Positions 19,286 through 29,125 of a stretch of 36,569 nucleotides of DNA are shown here, in pieces (positions within the stretch are counted from its first letter, which is position 1; each line of letters starts with the position of its first letter). The notes below the pieces were generated by a model. It had not been told where the DNA came from. It saw only the letters and a list, made by a program, of their open reading frames with translations, and did no database searches. The position numbers were made by a program, and so were the translations under genes. This stretch comes from Kiloniellaceae bacterium (lineage in GTDB: Bacteria > Pseudomonadota > Alphaproteobacteria > Kiloniellales > Kiloniellaceae): the NCBI GenBank assembly GCA_009377535.1, contig WHTV01000038.1, positions 1-36,569 on the forward strand, read 5' to 3'.

Positions 19286-19340
19286 AGGCCGGCTAGCTCC
19301 CCAAGAGGTACGGTGGCAGGGCTCGAATTCCAACAGATAA

Positions 19341-19367
19341 CGGTTAAAAGACGTTGAAGATTAACCG
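19341..19367. promoter_or_regulatory. Inverted repeat CGGTTAA-N13-TTAACCG in the kinase/phosphatase intergenic region
   Basis: Two perfect 7-bp arms (19341-19347 and 19361-19367) have centres 20 bp apart, two helical turns, in an AT-rich patch within GC-rich DNA. This geometry suits a dimeric regulator. TTAA followed after seven bases by TGAA is also a partial CtrA-like spacing. It sits upstream of the histidine kinase gene and about 220-245 bases upstream of the PhoD starts. The rest of the gap (19368-19586) holds nothing else I can support. Confidence 0.4.
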
Positions 19368-19586
19368 CTTGTGTTCGCCTATCTTGGGGCCCGTAACGCG
19401 CAAGTCGTCACGGAACTGCAGCGCCAGCGACATCGCCCGGCAATCTGGCGGGGCTATCGACAGGGTCTGTCCCTCGGCGTGAAAAAGGGGCGGAGGGCAC
19501 GCGGACCGGCCGCAGAAGCCGGCTCACGGCACCCCCGCCGAAGCGAGTCGGAGGGACATCCCGTGCTCTCGATCAAGGAGAAGATC

Positions 19587-21203
19587 ATGTCGCAGCAGCC
19601 TCCCTCCCGTTCCGGCTTCCCACTTTCCCGGCCCCTCACGCGCCGCGCGGTGCTGCAAAGCGGTGCCGGGCTCGGCGCCGGCCTGGCAGGCACGAGCCTG
19701 TTCGGCCTTGCCACGCCGGCCATCGCCCAGGCTAACCGCCCGATCTTCACCCACGGCGTACAGAGCGGCGACGTCACCACCAACAGCGGCATGATCTGGG
19801 CACGGGCCGACCGCCCGGCGCGCCTGCTCGTCGAGGTGGCGACCAGCGACTCTTTCAAGAATGCCCGGCGCCTGCGCGGCCCGGCAGCCATCGAGACGAC
19901 GGACTTCACCGCCAAGATGGACCTCACCGGCCTGCCCGCCGGCCAGGACATCTTCTACCGCCTGCAGTGGCAGGACCTCGCCAACGTCAACCTGCTGAGC
20001 GCGCCCTCGGTCGGCCGCTTCCGCACCGGCCCCGCCGACAAGCGCGACATCACCTTCGTGTGGACCGGCGATACCGCGGGTCAGGGCTGGGGCATCAACC
20101 TCGACTGGGGCGGCATGCGCTGCTACGAGACCATGCGTGAAAACCGGCCGGATTTTTTCATCCACTCCGGCGACTGCATCTATGCCGACGGTCCGATCGA
20201 GGCCGAGGTCACGCTGCCGGACGGCAGCCTCTGGAAGAACGTCGTCATCGAGGAGAAGGCGAAAGTCGCCGAGACGCTCGCCGAGTTCCGCGGCAACTAC
20301 AAGTATAACCTGATGGACGAGAACCTGCTGCGCTTCAACGCCGAGGTGCCGATGCTCGCCCAGTGGGACGACCACGAGGTCACCAACAACTGGTATCCCG
20401 GTGAGATGCTAGGCACCGACGGCCCCGACGCCCGCTACACGGTAAAGAGCGCCTCACTGCTGGCCAGCCGCGCGCACCGCGCCTTCCACGAGTACATGCC
20501 GCTGCGCCCGCAGGGCGGCGACGGCGAGCACATCTATCGCAGGATCGCCTACGGTCCGCTGCTCGACATCTTCTTCATCGACCTGCGCAGCTATCGCGGC
20601 CCCAACAGCACCAACAATCAGGCCGGGCGGAGCGCGGCGACCGACTTCCTCGGCGCCGATCAGATCCGCTGGCTGAAGCGGGAACTGCTGGCCTCCGAGG
20701 CGACCTGGAAGGTGATCGCCAGCGACATGCCGATTGGCATCCAGGTGACCGACAAGATCGACGGCCAGCCGGCCTTCGAGAACGGCGCCAACGGCGACGG
20801 GCCGGTGCTGGGCCGCGAGCACGACATCGCCGACCTGTTGAGCTTCGTGAAGCGCAACGACATCAAGCAGATCGTCTTCCTGACCGCCGACGTGCACTAC
20901 ACCGCGGCGCACTACTACGACCCCAACAAGGCGCAGTTCCAGGACTTCAACCCCTTCTGGGAATTCGTCTCCGGCCCCGTGCACGCCGGCTCATTCGGCC
21001 CCGGCGCGATGGACAACACCTTTGGTCCGCAGGTGGTCTATTCCAAGGACCCCGCCGGCCGCGTCAATCTGGCGCCCAGCGAGGGCCTGCAGTTCTTCGG
21101 CCAGGTGCGCATCGACGGACAGAGCGAGGCGATGACGGTGACTCTGAAGGACCTCGAGAACCGCGAGCTCTATACGGTGACCCTCGAGGCGGCGGCAGCG
21201 TGA
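19587..21203 (+). CDS. phoD: Alkaline phosphatase D (PhoD) family metallophosphoesterase, Tat-exported
   Basis: A 538-residue protein from ATG 19587 (AAGGAG upstream). An in-frame GTG at 19563 with GGAGGG is an equally good start and would add eight residues. The N terminus carries a Tat signal: LTRRAVLQSGAGLGAG then a hydrophobic run to ATPAIAQA. The PhoD N-terminal domain follows with THGVQSGDVTTNSGMIWARAD. The catalytic domain shows GDTAGQGWG, IHSGDCIYAD, AQWDDHEVTNNWYPGE and LTADVHYTAAHYYD, which carry the metal ligands. PhoD enzymes are calcium/iron phosphodiesterases that release phosphate in the periplasm. I see no Pho box just upstream. Its 3' end overlaps the convergent oxyR gene by 34 bases. 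Confidence 0.93.
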   Translation: MSQQPPSRSGFPLSRPLTRRAVLQSGAGLGAGLAGTSLFGLATPAIAQANRPIFTHGVQSGDVTTNSGMIWARADRPARLLVEVATSDSFKNARRLRGPAAIETTDFTAKMDLTGLPAGQDIFYRLQWQDLANVNLLSAPSVGRFRTGPADKRDITFVWTGDTAGQGWGINLDWGGMRCYETMRENRPDFFIHSGDCIYADGPIEAEVTLPDGSLWKNVVIEEKAKVAETLAEFRGNYKYNLMDENLLRFNAEVPMLAQWDDHEVTNNWYPGEMLGTDGPDARYTVKSASLLASRAHRAFHEYMPLRPQGGDGEHIYRRIAYGPLLDIFFIDLRSYRGPNSTNNQAGRSAATDFLGADQIRWLKRELLASEATWKVIASDMPIGIQVTDKIDGQPAFENGANGDGPVLGREHDIADLLSFVKRNDIKQIVFLTADVHYTAAHYYDPNKAQFQDFNPFWEFVSGPVHAGSFGPGAMDNTFGPQVVYSKDPAGRVNLAPSEGLQFFGQVRIDGQSEAMTVTLKDLENRELYTVTLEAAAA

Positions 21204-22141
21204 GGTAAAGCAGGCAAGGGCGCGCGCCGGAGCACCACCGTTTCCGGCAGCCCCGCCACCATGACGTCGGCGACCGCCTCCATCATTCCGGGTTGCGGGA
21301 AGGAGCGGCGGTACCAGAGGGCCACCGGGCGCGTCGCTGTGGCCAGCTTCAGCGGCCGCGCGATGACCCCCCGATTCGCCAGCTGCGGGCCGCGCACCGC
21401 CAGGGCCGGCACCAGGGTGCAACCGAAGCCGGCCGCCACCATGTTCAATAGCGTCTCCAGGCTGGAGGCGCGCAGATCGGCGAAGCGTTGGCCGACGATC
21501 TGGCGCGGGCGGGCGCAGACCTCAAGCACTTGGTCGCGCAGGCAGTGGCCGTCAGTCAGCAACAGCAGGTCGATGTCGGCAAGATCCGCCTCGGTAATCT
21601 CGGCCAGTGCCGCGAGGCGGTGGCCTGGCGGATAGGCGACCCAGAACGGCTCGTCGAACAGCGGCAGCGCGGCCAGTTCCGGCGCAGCCGGCGTGGTGGC
21701 GATCACCGCCGCGTCGATCTCGTGCGCCGCCAGCCGCTCCAGCAGCGACTCCGTCACTTCCTCGACGAGCACCGGCGTGAGATCCGGATAGCGCTGCTTC
21801 AGGCGGCCCAGCACCAGCGGCATGAGGTAGGGGCTGACCGTCGGGATGACGCCGAGCCGCAGCGGCCCCGCCAGGGGGTCGCGGTGGGCGCGGGCGATGT
21901 CTTCGATCTGGGCTGCCTGCGCCAGGGCAAGGCGGGCGTGGCGAACGACCTCCTCGCCGACCGCCGTGACCGCCACCGAACGACTCGTGCGTTCAAAGAG
22001 GGTTACGCCCAGACTCTCCTCCAACTTGCGAACTTGACCGCTCAAGGTCGGCTGGCTGACGTGGCAGCGCTCGGCGGCACGGCCGAAGTGCCGCTCCTCG
22101 GCCACCGCCACGGCATATTGGAGATCGCGAAAGTTTACCAT
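21170..22141 (-). CDS. oxyR: LysR family hydrogen peroxide sensor OxyR
   Basis: A 323-residue LysR regulator. The N-terminal helix-turn-helix reads FGRAAERCHVSQPTLSGQVRKLEESLG (about 19-45). The two peroxide-sensing cysteines of OxyR are both present as C200 and C209 in DGHCLRDQVLEVC, with the same eight-residue spacing as E. coli C199 and C208. Oxidation to a disulfide switches the tetramer into an activator of antioxidant genes. Catalase katA is divergent, as in many alphaproteobacteria. The ATG at 22141 has no ribosome site and the predicted operator begins five bases upstream of it, so translation may be weak or leaderless and autoregulation is likely. The C terminus is about 15 residues longer than in E. 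coli and overlaps the PhoD gene end. Confidence 0.94.
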   Translation of the reverse strand: MVNFRDLQYAVAVAEERHFGRAAERCHVSQPTLSGQVRKLEESLGVTLFERTSRSVAVTAVGEEVVRHARLALAQAAQIEDIARAHRDPLAGPLRLGVIPTVSPYLMPLVLGRLKQRYPDLTPVLVEEVTESLLERLAAHEIDAAVIATTPAAPELAALPLFDEPFWVAYPPGHRLAALAEITEADLADIDLLLLTDGHCLRDQVLEVCARPRQIVGQRFADLRASSLETLLNMVAAGFGCTLVPALAVRGPQLANRGVIARPLKLATATRPVALWYRRSFPQPGMMEAVADVMVAGLPETVVLRRAPLPALPHAAAASRVTV

Positions 22142-22145
22142 GTAA

Positions 22146-22182
22146 ATAGATTTAGACGATTAATTAGATTGAAACAATCGAT
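22146..22182. promoter_or_regulatory. OxyR binding site (four quarter-sites at 11-bp spacing)
   Basis: The OxyR tetramer site is ATAG-N7-CTAT-N7-ATAG-N7-CTAT. Here the four positions read ATAG (22146), CGAT (22157), ATTG (22168) and CGAT (22179): one perfect and three with 3 of 4 matches, all in exact 11-bp register. It lies between oxyR and katA. Confidence 0.75.
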
Positions 22183-22194
22183 TTTACGGATCGG

Positions 22195-22223
22195 TTGTCG
22201 GAGGCGTACTTTAGAAATATTCC
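22195..22223 (+). promoter_or_regulatory. Candidate katA promoter
   Basis: TTGTCG (22195-22200), 17-bp spacer, TATTCC (22218-22223). It is weak in both hexamers, as expected for an activator-dependent promoter. It begins 12 bases after the OxyR site, a position that allows contact with polymerase. Confidence 0.45.
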
Positions 22224-22268
22224 AGATGCGCCGCGCCCAGCGGCCGCGTCCCCTCACAGGAGGATCCA

Positions 22269-23732
22269 ATGGCTGACAAGAAGACCCTGACGACCTCGGC
22301 AGGCGCGCCGATCTCCGACAACCAGAACGCGATCACCGCCGGCCCGCGCGGCCCCGTCCTCCTGCAGGACTACCAGCTGATGGAGAAGCTGGCCCACCAG
22401 AACCGCGAGCGGATCCCCGAGCGCACGGTGCACGCCAAGGGCTGGGGCGCCTTCGGCAGCTTCACGGTGACCGAGGACATCACCCGCTACACCCGCGCCA
22501 AGATCTTCTCCAGGATCGGCAAGGCGACCAAGATGATCGCGCGCTTCTCCACCGTCGCCGGCGAGCAGGGCGCGGCGGACGCCGAGCGCGACGTGCGTGG
22601 CTTCGCGCTGAAGTTCTACACCGAGGAAGGCAACTGGGATCTGGTCGGCAACAACACGCCGGTGTTCTTCATCCGCGACCCCTACAAGTTCCCCGACTTC
22701 ATCCACACCCAGAAGCGCCACCCGCGCAGCAACCTGCGCTCGCCGACGGCGATGTGGGACTTCTGGTCGCTGTCGCCGGAGAGCCTGCACCAGGTTACCA
22801 TCCTGATGTCGGACCGCGGCCTGCCGCAGAGCGTGCGCCATGTGAACGGCTACGGCTCGCACACCTACTCCTTCATCAATGCCGACAATGAGCGCTTCTG
22901 GGTGAAGTTCCACTTCAAGTCCCAGCAGGGCCACAGGCACTGGACCAACGCGGAGGCCGAGCAGGTCGTCGGCAAGACCCGCGAGTCGACCCAGGAAGAT
23001 CTCTATGCCGCCATCGAAAACGGCGACTTCCCGAAGTGGACGCTCTTCGTCCAGGTGATGCCGGAGACCGACGCCGGGAAGACGCCCTACAACCCCTTCG
23101 ACCTGACCAAGGTCTGGCCGCATGGCGACTACCCGCTGATCGAGGTCGGCGTCATGGAGCTGAACCGCAACCCGGAGAACTACTTCGCGGAGATCGAGCA
23201 GGCCGCCTTCTCGCCCTCCAACATCGTGCCGGGCATCGGCTTCTCGCCCGACAAGATGCTGCAGGCGCGCATCTTCTCCTACGCCGACGCGCACCGCTAT
23301 CGCCTCGGCACCCACTACGAGGCGCTGCCGGTGAACGCGCCGAAGTGCCCGGTCCACCACTACCACAAGGACGGGCCGATGCGTTTCTTCGCCAACAACC
23401 CGCAGCCGGATACCTACTACGAGCCGAACTCCGTGGGCGGCCCGCAGCAGGACCTCAGCTACGCCGAGCCGCCGCTGAAAATCTCCGGCGACGCCGACCG
23501 CTACAACCACCGCGAAGGCAACGACGACTACAGCCAACCGGGCAAGCTCTTCCGCCTGATGACCGCCGAGCAGCAGCAGCGCCTCTTTGCCAACATCGCT
23601 GCCGCCATGCAGGGCGTGCCAGAAGAGATCGTCAGGCGCCAGCTGGTCCACTTCACCAAGGCCGATCCGGCCTACGGCGCCGGCGTCGCCAAGGCGCTCG
23701 GCATCGAGTACAGCGCCGTCGCGGCGGAGTAG
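22269..23732 (+). CDS. katA: Monofunctional heme catalase, small-subunit clade 3
   Basis: A 487-residue catalase, the length of clade-3 enzymes. The distal-side residues are H55 in [10 protein letters not shown] and N129 in [13 protein letters not shown]. The proximal heme ligand is Y338 in [18 protein letters not shown]. It disproportionates hydrogen peroxide to water and oxygen in the cytoplasm, with no signal peptide. A consensus ribosome site, AGGAGG, ends six bases before ATG 22269, fitting high expression. It is divergent from oxyR across a 127-bp region holding a good OxyR site, so peroxide induction is expected. The 154 bases after the stop contain only GC-rich partial hairpins and no clear terminator. 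Confidence 0.96.
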   Translation: MADKKTLTTSAGAPISDNQNAITAGPRGPVLLQDYQLMEKLAHQNRERIPERTVHAKGWGAFGSFTVTEDITRYTRAKIFSRIGKATKMIARFSTVAGEQGAADAERDVRGFALKFYTEEGNWDLVGNNTPVFFIRDPYKFPDFIHTQKRHPRSNLRSPTAMWDFWSLSPESLHQVTILMSDRGLPQSVRHVNGYGSHTYSFINADNERFWVKFHFKSQQGHRHWTNAEAEQVVGKTRESTQEDLYAAIENGDFPKWTLFVQVMPETDAGKTPYNPFDLTKVWPHGDYPLIEVGVMELNRNPENYFAEIEQAAFSPSNIVPGIGFSPDKMLQARIFSYADAHRYRLGTHYEALPVNAPKCPVHHYHKDGPMRFFANNPQPDTYYEPNSVGGPQQDLSYAEPPLKISGDADRYNHREGNDDYSQPGKLFRLMTAEQQQRLFANIAAAMQGVPEEIVRRQLVHFTKADPAYGAGVAKALGIEYSAVAAE

Positions 23733-23886
23733 CCCGATCCCTGCCGGTCCTCCCGGACCCTACGAACCCCTCATGACCCCCGGGAGAGCCGGCGGCTTCG
23801 GCCGGAGCCGTCTGGTTCCGCTCTCTCCTTCCTCCGGAGCGGTGCCAGGCGGTCTCCGGCCGAACTTTCTCCGCAGACGCGGCCGC

Positions 23887-24399
23887 TCAGTAGTCGCGGA
23901 CGCCGCGCCGCGTCAGCCGGCCCATCATCAGGGCGTCGACGTAGCCTCCCTTACGATACGCGTAGTCCGGCATAACGCCTTCTCGGGCGAAACCGAAGCC
24001 CTCGTAGAGGCGGATGGCGTGTTCGTTCTCGGTCCAGACGATGAGGCTGAGGCGCGTCAACTGCAGCCAGTCGTCGGCCAGCTCAATCATCGCCTGCATG
24101 AGGCGCCGCCCGATGCCCTTGCCCTGCCACTTCTCGTGGGTGGCGATCATGTTCACCTCGCCGGCATGGTGGTGGCGCGGGTTGTCTGGATGGGTGATCA
24201 ACTCGGCATAGCCCACAAGCTGCCCGTCGACTTCAGCCGCCAGCTTGGTGACGCCCGGCCTGGACACTAGACGCGCCTGCATGTAGTGCGGCGATTCGTA
24301 GGGCAACCGCTGGGTACCCGCGAGCACGTGGCCCTGCAGAAAGATTTCGTGCACGGCGGCCCAGTCCTCGGGCACCGCATGCCTGACGGCAATCTCCAT
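23887..24399 (-). CDS. GNAT family N-acetyltransferase
   Basis: A 170-residue acetyltransferase starting at ATG 24399, with GGAAGGA seven bases upstream. The frame remains open further upstream, but that part is composition-biased and unlikely. The acetyl-CoA pyrophosphate loop is WQGKGIGRRLMQAMIELA at about 91-108, preceded by the EVNMIATHE strand, and motif B is TENEHAIRLYEGFGFAREG. Family members acetylate amino groups of small molecules or protein N termini. The closest feel is to the RimI/phosphinothricin-type small GNATs, but the substrate cannot be assigned. It stands alone, 136 bases downstream of the Rid-family gene on the same strand. Confidence 0.88.
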   Translation of the reverse strand: MEIAVRHAVPEDWAAVHEIFLQGHVLAGTQRLPYESPHYMQARLVSRPGVTKLAAEVDGQLVGYAELITHPDNPRHHHAGEVNMIATHEKWQGKGIGRRLMQAMIELADDWLQLTRLSLIVWTENEHAIRLYEGFGFAREGVMPDYAYRKGGYVDALMMGRLTRRGVRDY

Positions 24400-24535
24400 G
24401 AATGTCCTTCCCGCGCCCCGGATGCGCCGGGCATCAGGGACGCTCAAACCAGAAGTGCGGCGACGCGAGCCGGTTATTGTCCCCGCCGCAGGAAGGGTCA
24501 ACGTTTCAATTGTCACAGGGCGCGAAGTGCAGGCG

Positions 24536-25956
<1,421 letters not shown>

Positions 25957-26730
25957 TCAGATGGCGATGGAATAGCCGCCGTCGACCGGCAGCGCCGTGC
26001 CGGTGATGAAGTCGGAGGCGGCGGAGGCGAGGAAGACGGCGACGCCGGCGAAGTCGTCGGGCCTGCCCCAACGGCCGGCCGGCGTGCGCTTCAGCACGTT
26101 CTCGTTGAGCGCGTCGATCTGCTCGCGGGCGCGCTGGGTCAGCTCGGTGTCGATCCAGCCCGGCAGGATGCAGTTCACCTGGATGTTGTCGGCCGCCCAG
26201 GCGGTCGCCAGCGACTTGGTGAGTTGCACCACGCCGCCCTTGCTGGCGGCATAGACGGGGCTCCAGGGCGCACCGAAGATCGATAGCATGGAGCCGTTGT
26301 TGATGATCTTGCCGGCGCCGGCCTGCTGCATCAGCGGGTAGCAGGCCTTGGCGCAGAGGAAGGCCGAGGTGAGGTTGGCGTCCATCACCTGATGCCATTC
26401 CGCCGCCGCCAGATCCTCGGGACGCTTGCGGATGTTGATGCCGGCATTGTTCACCAGGATGTCGAGCCGCCCGAGACGGTCGGCCACCTGGCCGGCCAGC
26501 GCCGTCACGGCGCCCTCGTCGGCGACGTCGCAGGGCAGGCCGACGGCACGCGCGCCGAGGCCTTCCAGGTGCTCGACCGCGGCGGCCAGCTTCTCCGCCT
26601 TGCGGCCGACCACGGCGATGGCGGCCCCGGCAGCGGCCAGCCCGCGGGCGATACCGAGCCCGATGCCGCCGTTGCCGCCGGTCACCAGCGCGACCTTGCC
26701 GGCGAGATCGAAGAGTCTGCTATCGTTCAT
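25957..26730 (-). CDS. Short-chain dehydrogenase/reductase (SDR), 2-deoxy-D-gluconate/3-oxoacyl reductase-like
   Basis: A 257-residue classical SDR starting at ATG 26730. The cofactor motif TGGNGGIG is at 17-24, NNAG at 94-97, and the catalytic set is S147, Y160 and K164 in PVYAASKGG. It ends DFITGTALPVDGGYSIAI, the usual SDR C terminus. It catalyses NAD(P)-dependent oxidation or reduction of an alcohol/ketone pair in the cytosol. It is the first gene of a tight leftward operon with the adenine deaminase and the Rid protein, so a sugar- or nucleoside-derived substrate is conceivable, but nothing in the sequence fixes it. The upstream 165 bases are shared with the divergent PLD-like gene. I see no clear promoter there. 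Confidence 0.9.
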   Translation of the reverse strand: MNDSRLFDLAGKVALVTGGNGGIGLGIARGLAAAGAAIAVVGRKAEKLAAAVEHLEGLGARAVGLPCDVADEGAVTALAGQVADRLGRLDILVNNAGINIRKRPEDLAAAEWHQVMDANLTSAFLCAKACYPLMQQAGAGKIINNGSMLSIFGAPWSPVYAASKGGVVQLTKSLATAWAADNIQVNCILPGWIDTELTQRAREQIDALNENVLKRTPAGRWGRPDDFAGVAVFLASAASDFITGTALPVDGGYSIAI

Positions 26731-26895
26731 GGAATCACCCGTTCTTCGACTTACGGAAGCGCCTTGCGTCTGCCTGGCGCATGCTAACGCCCCTGCCACG
26801 GCCACGCACCCCCTTTGCGCAGGAGGAACCGCGCCGTGGCGCCGTGGCCATGCAGTAACATGGGCGTGCTCGGGAACTGCGGTGAAGGAGGGATC

Positions 26896-27993
26896 ATGCC
26901 GTTCATCCTGGACGATCGTCTGGAGTTGCACATGGGGCCGTCCAGCCTGGGTGCGCCCGACGATCTGGAGAAGGTCATCGTCGACTTCATCGACCAGGCG
27001 AAGTCGAGTCTGGACGTGGCAGCGCAGGAGATCGAATCGCGTCCCATCGCCGAGGCGCTGGTGCGCGCGCGCCAGCGCGGCCTGCGGATTCGCCTGGTGC
27101 TGGAGCAGGACTACCTGCGCGAAGCCAGGCCACCGGCCGACCCCTTCGCCGTAGGCGGCGCGGTAGAGGAGAACCGCAACCTCTTCGCCGCCATGCTGCG
27201 CGCCGGCATCGACGCGCGGGCCGACTACAACCCCGATATCTTTCACCAGAAGTTCATCATCCGCGACAGCGGCGGAACGCGCCGCGCGCTGCTGACCGGG
27301 TCGACCAACTTCACGCCGACCGGCACCGGCAACCACGGCAGCCGCAAGAATCTCAACCACCTCGTCGTCGTGCACAACCAGTGGATCTGCAACGAGTACG
27401 ACGACGAGTTCGCCGAGATCTGGCAGGGCACCTTCGGCAAGGTCCGCAACCGCCACGAGCCCTCGCCGCGCAAGAACAAGGTCTCCGGCATCTGCGTGCG
27501 CGCGCTCTTCGCGCCGGATCATGCGCCGGAGATGGAGATCATGAAGCAGATCCTGAAGGCCAAGGAGCGGGTCGACTTCGCTATCTTCACCTTCGCCAAG
27601 TCTTCCGGGATCGACGACACCCTGGTCGCCATGGCGCGAGGCGGCATCAAGATCCGCGGCATCTTCGACGCCGGCCAGGGCAACCGCGACTGGGCGGCAA
27701 CCCGCATGGTGGCAGACGGCGGCGGCGAGGCCTATCTTGCCTCACGCCGGAACGGCCTCGGCAAGCTGCACCACAAGCTGATGGTGATCGACGGCGCCCT
27801 GCTCATCTGCGGCAGCTTCAACTACACCGATCCGGCCAACCGCCTGAACGACGAGAACATCCTGGTGATCGGCGACCTCGAGGACGAGGATCCCCTGGCC
27901 CAGGCCGCGCAGCGCCGCTTTGCCGCCTTCGCCCTCGCCGAGATCGACCGCATGATCGACGCCCACGGGGTGGCGGTACCGCTGAGCGGATAG
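26896..27993 (+). CDS. Phospholipase D-like protein with two HKD motifs
   Basis: A 365-residue protein starting at ATG 26896 (GGAGGG five bases upstream). The frame extends 27 codons upstream but without support. Two PLD half-domains are complete. The first HKD is H117/K119/D124 in FHQKFIIRD followed by GSTNFT. The second is H292/K294/D299 in LHHKLMVID followed by GSFNYTDPANRLNDEN. There is no signal peptide or membrane helix, so it is probably cytosolic. The family includes phospholipases, cardiolipin synthases and nucleases. The soluble, signal-less form and GSTNFT/GSFNYT wording resemble nuclease-like or uncharacterised members (similar to mitoPLD/Nuc) more than cardiolipin synthase. Substrate unknown. 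It is monocistronic and followed by a palindromic repeat. Confidence 0.87.
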   Translation: MPFILDDRLELHMGPSSLGAPDDLEKVIVDFIDQAKSSLDVAAQEIESRPIAEALVRARQRGLRIRLVLEQDYLREARPPADPFAVGGAVEENRNLFAAMLRAGIDARADYNPDIFHQKFIIRDSGGTRRALLTGSTNFTPTGTGNHGSRKNLNHLVVVHNQWICNEYDDEFAEIWQGTFGKVRNRHEPSPRKNKVSGICVRALFAPDHAPEMEIMKQILKAKERVDFAIFTFAKSSGIDDTLVAMARGGIKIRGIFDAGQGNRDWAATRMVADGGGEAYLASRRNGLGKLHHKLMVIDGALLICGSFNYTDPANRLNDENILVIGDLEDEDPLAQAAQRRFAAFALAEIDRMIDAHGVAVPLSG

Positions 27994-28006
27994 CGGATGG
28001 CACACC

Positions 28007-28084
28007 CTTCGAGACGCGGTCCTCAGGGTGAGGCCTCTACTATGACCTCATGCTGAGGAGCGAGCGGCAGCGAGCGTCTCGAAG
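28007..28084. repeat. Compound palindromic repeat (interspersed repeat type)
   Basis: Outer arms are CTTCGAGACGC (28007-28017) and GCGTCTCGAAG (28074-28084), a perfect 11-bp pair. Inside are two small perfect hairpins, CCTCAgggTGAGG and CCTCAtgcTGAGG. The element occupies the short gap between the PLD-like gene and the convergent DUF1194 gene. Elements with this CTTCGAGACGC/CCTCA architecture recur in intergenic DNA of alphaproteobacteria, as far as I recall. It may also serve as a bidirectional transcription end. Confidence 0.75.
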
Positions 28085-28097
28085 CAGGAGCAACCGC

Positions 28098-28916
28098 TCA
28101 GTCAATCGTCCGCCCCGGCCGTGCCAAGCCCCCGGCCGCGGCGAGGCGCCGATAGAAGCTGGCTTCGTCCGGCACCGCGGCGATTTCCAGCAGCAGCTTC
28201 TTGCGCACCGCCGTGGCGAAGCTCGCCATGTCGTCGGCGGTGACCACGAAAGCGGCCGGTCCGCCGATGATGTCGCGGCGGTAGGCTTCCTCCAGGTCGT
28301 AGTAGACCGGACGGCCACTGCAGTCGCGGCAGAGGATGGCGAGGCCGTTGATCACGATGTCGGCGTCGAGGGCGGCCTGACGCGCCACCTCCAGCGGCAC
28401 GCCGTTCCAGCTGTTGGCGGAATCGCCCGAGAGGTCGATGACGCGGCGGAAGCCGTTGATCGAATTGCTCTCGATCAGCAGATGGGCGAAGGTGATGGCC
28501 GAGCCGATGGCGTTGCGGCCGAAGGCCTTGCGCGGCTGCGCCATCAGCGTCTCGGCGAAACCGGCTGCCGCGTCGGGCCCATCGATGATGGTCCAGGGCA
28601 CCACGACTTCCTGGGAGTCCTGGTCGCCCCACTCGACGTAGATGACGGCGATCCTGGCGTCGGGACCGAGCGCGATAGCCGAGAGGATGTCTGGGTCGGT
28701 GATGGCATCGGCATAGCCCCGGCGCTGGAAGAAGATTTCGCGGTCGTCGATGGAACCGGTGGAATCGGCCAGCAGCACCAGTTCGAGATCGACGGGCTCG
28801 CCGCTGCGGTTCTGGCTCGGCGTCTGGCTTTGCGCCGCTGCCGGCGCGGCGGCGAGCCAGACGAGCGCCAGGAGACCCAGGGCGGCGGCAAGGAAGTCGT
28901 TGAATTGCTGTCGCAT
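28098..28916 (-). CDS. DUF1194 (von Willebrand factor A-like) exported protein
   Basis: A 272-residue protein from ATG 28916, with AGGGGA eight bases upstream. A GTG two codons earlier is also possible. Residues 1-29 form a signal peptide ending in AAPAAAQ. The rest is a VWA-like domain: LELVLLADSTGSIDDREIFFQRRGYADAI at about 44-72 supplies a metal-site-like D51/T53/S55, and the conserved VIDLSGDSANSWNG and INGLAILCRDC segments of DUF1194 follow. The metal-site serine is replaced by threonine, which can still coordinate. DUF1194 proteins are common in alphaproteobacteria and have no established function. A binding or scaffold role in the periplasm is a guess from the fold. It converges on the repeat and the PLD-like gene. 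Confidence 0.85.
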   Translation of the reverse strand: MRQQFNDFLAAALGLLALVWLAAAPAAAQSQTPSQNRSGEPVDLELVLLADSTGSIDDREIFFQRRGYADAITDPDILSAIALGPDARIAVIYVEWGDQDSQEVVVPWTIIDGPDAAAGFAETLMAQPRKAFGRNAIGSAITFAHLLIESNSINGFRRVIDLSGDSANSWNGVPLEVARQAALDADIVINGLAILCRDCSGRPVYYDLEEAYRRDIIGGPAAFVVTADDMASFATAVRKKLLLEIAAVPDEASFYRRLAAAGGLARPGRTID

Positions 28917-29125
28917 CGTCACGGTCCCCTGGTCTGTCTCTATGGAAACGGAAAGGCGCCTGCCGGAGAAGAAGATAGATCGGTCACGCCGCCCGCCAAT
29001 CCGTGGCCGCCCACTATAGGGCGGAGCGGAGGTCAGCGGTACGAACCGGTGGTATGACGAGGGCGCGGCACAGGGTCCTCCGCACGGCGCTTCTCCGCTT
29101 GCGGCTTTGGCCTTAGAAGGAGCGC

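Noticed and set aside
22254..23651. A 465-residue leftward frame opposite katA
   Set aside because: Antisense shadow of a fully conserved catalase. The product is Arg/Val/His-rich without recognisable motifs.
23750..23886. A possible terminator after katA
   Set aside because: Only overlapping short GC stems can be drawn and none is followed by a T-tract.
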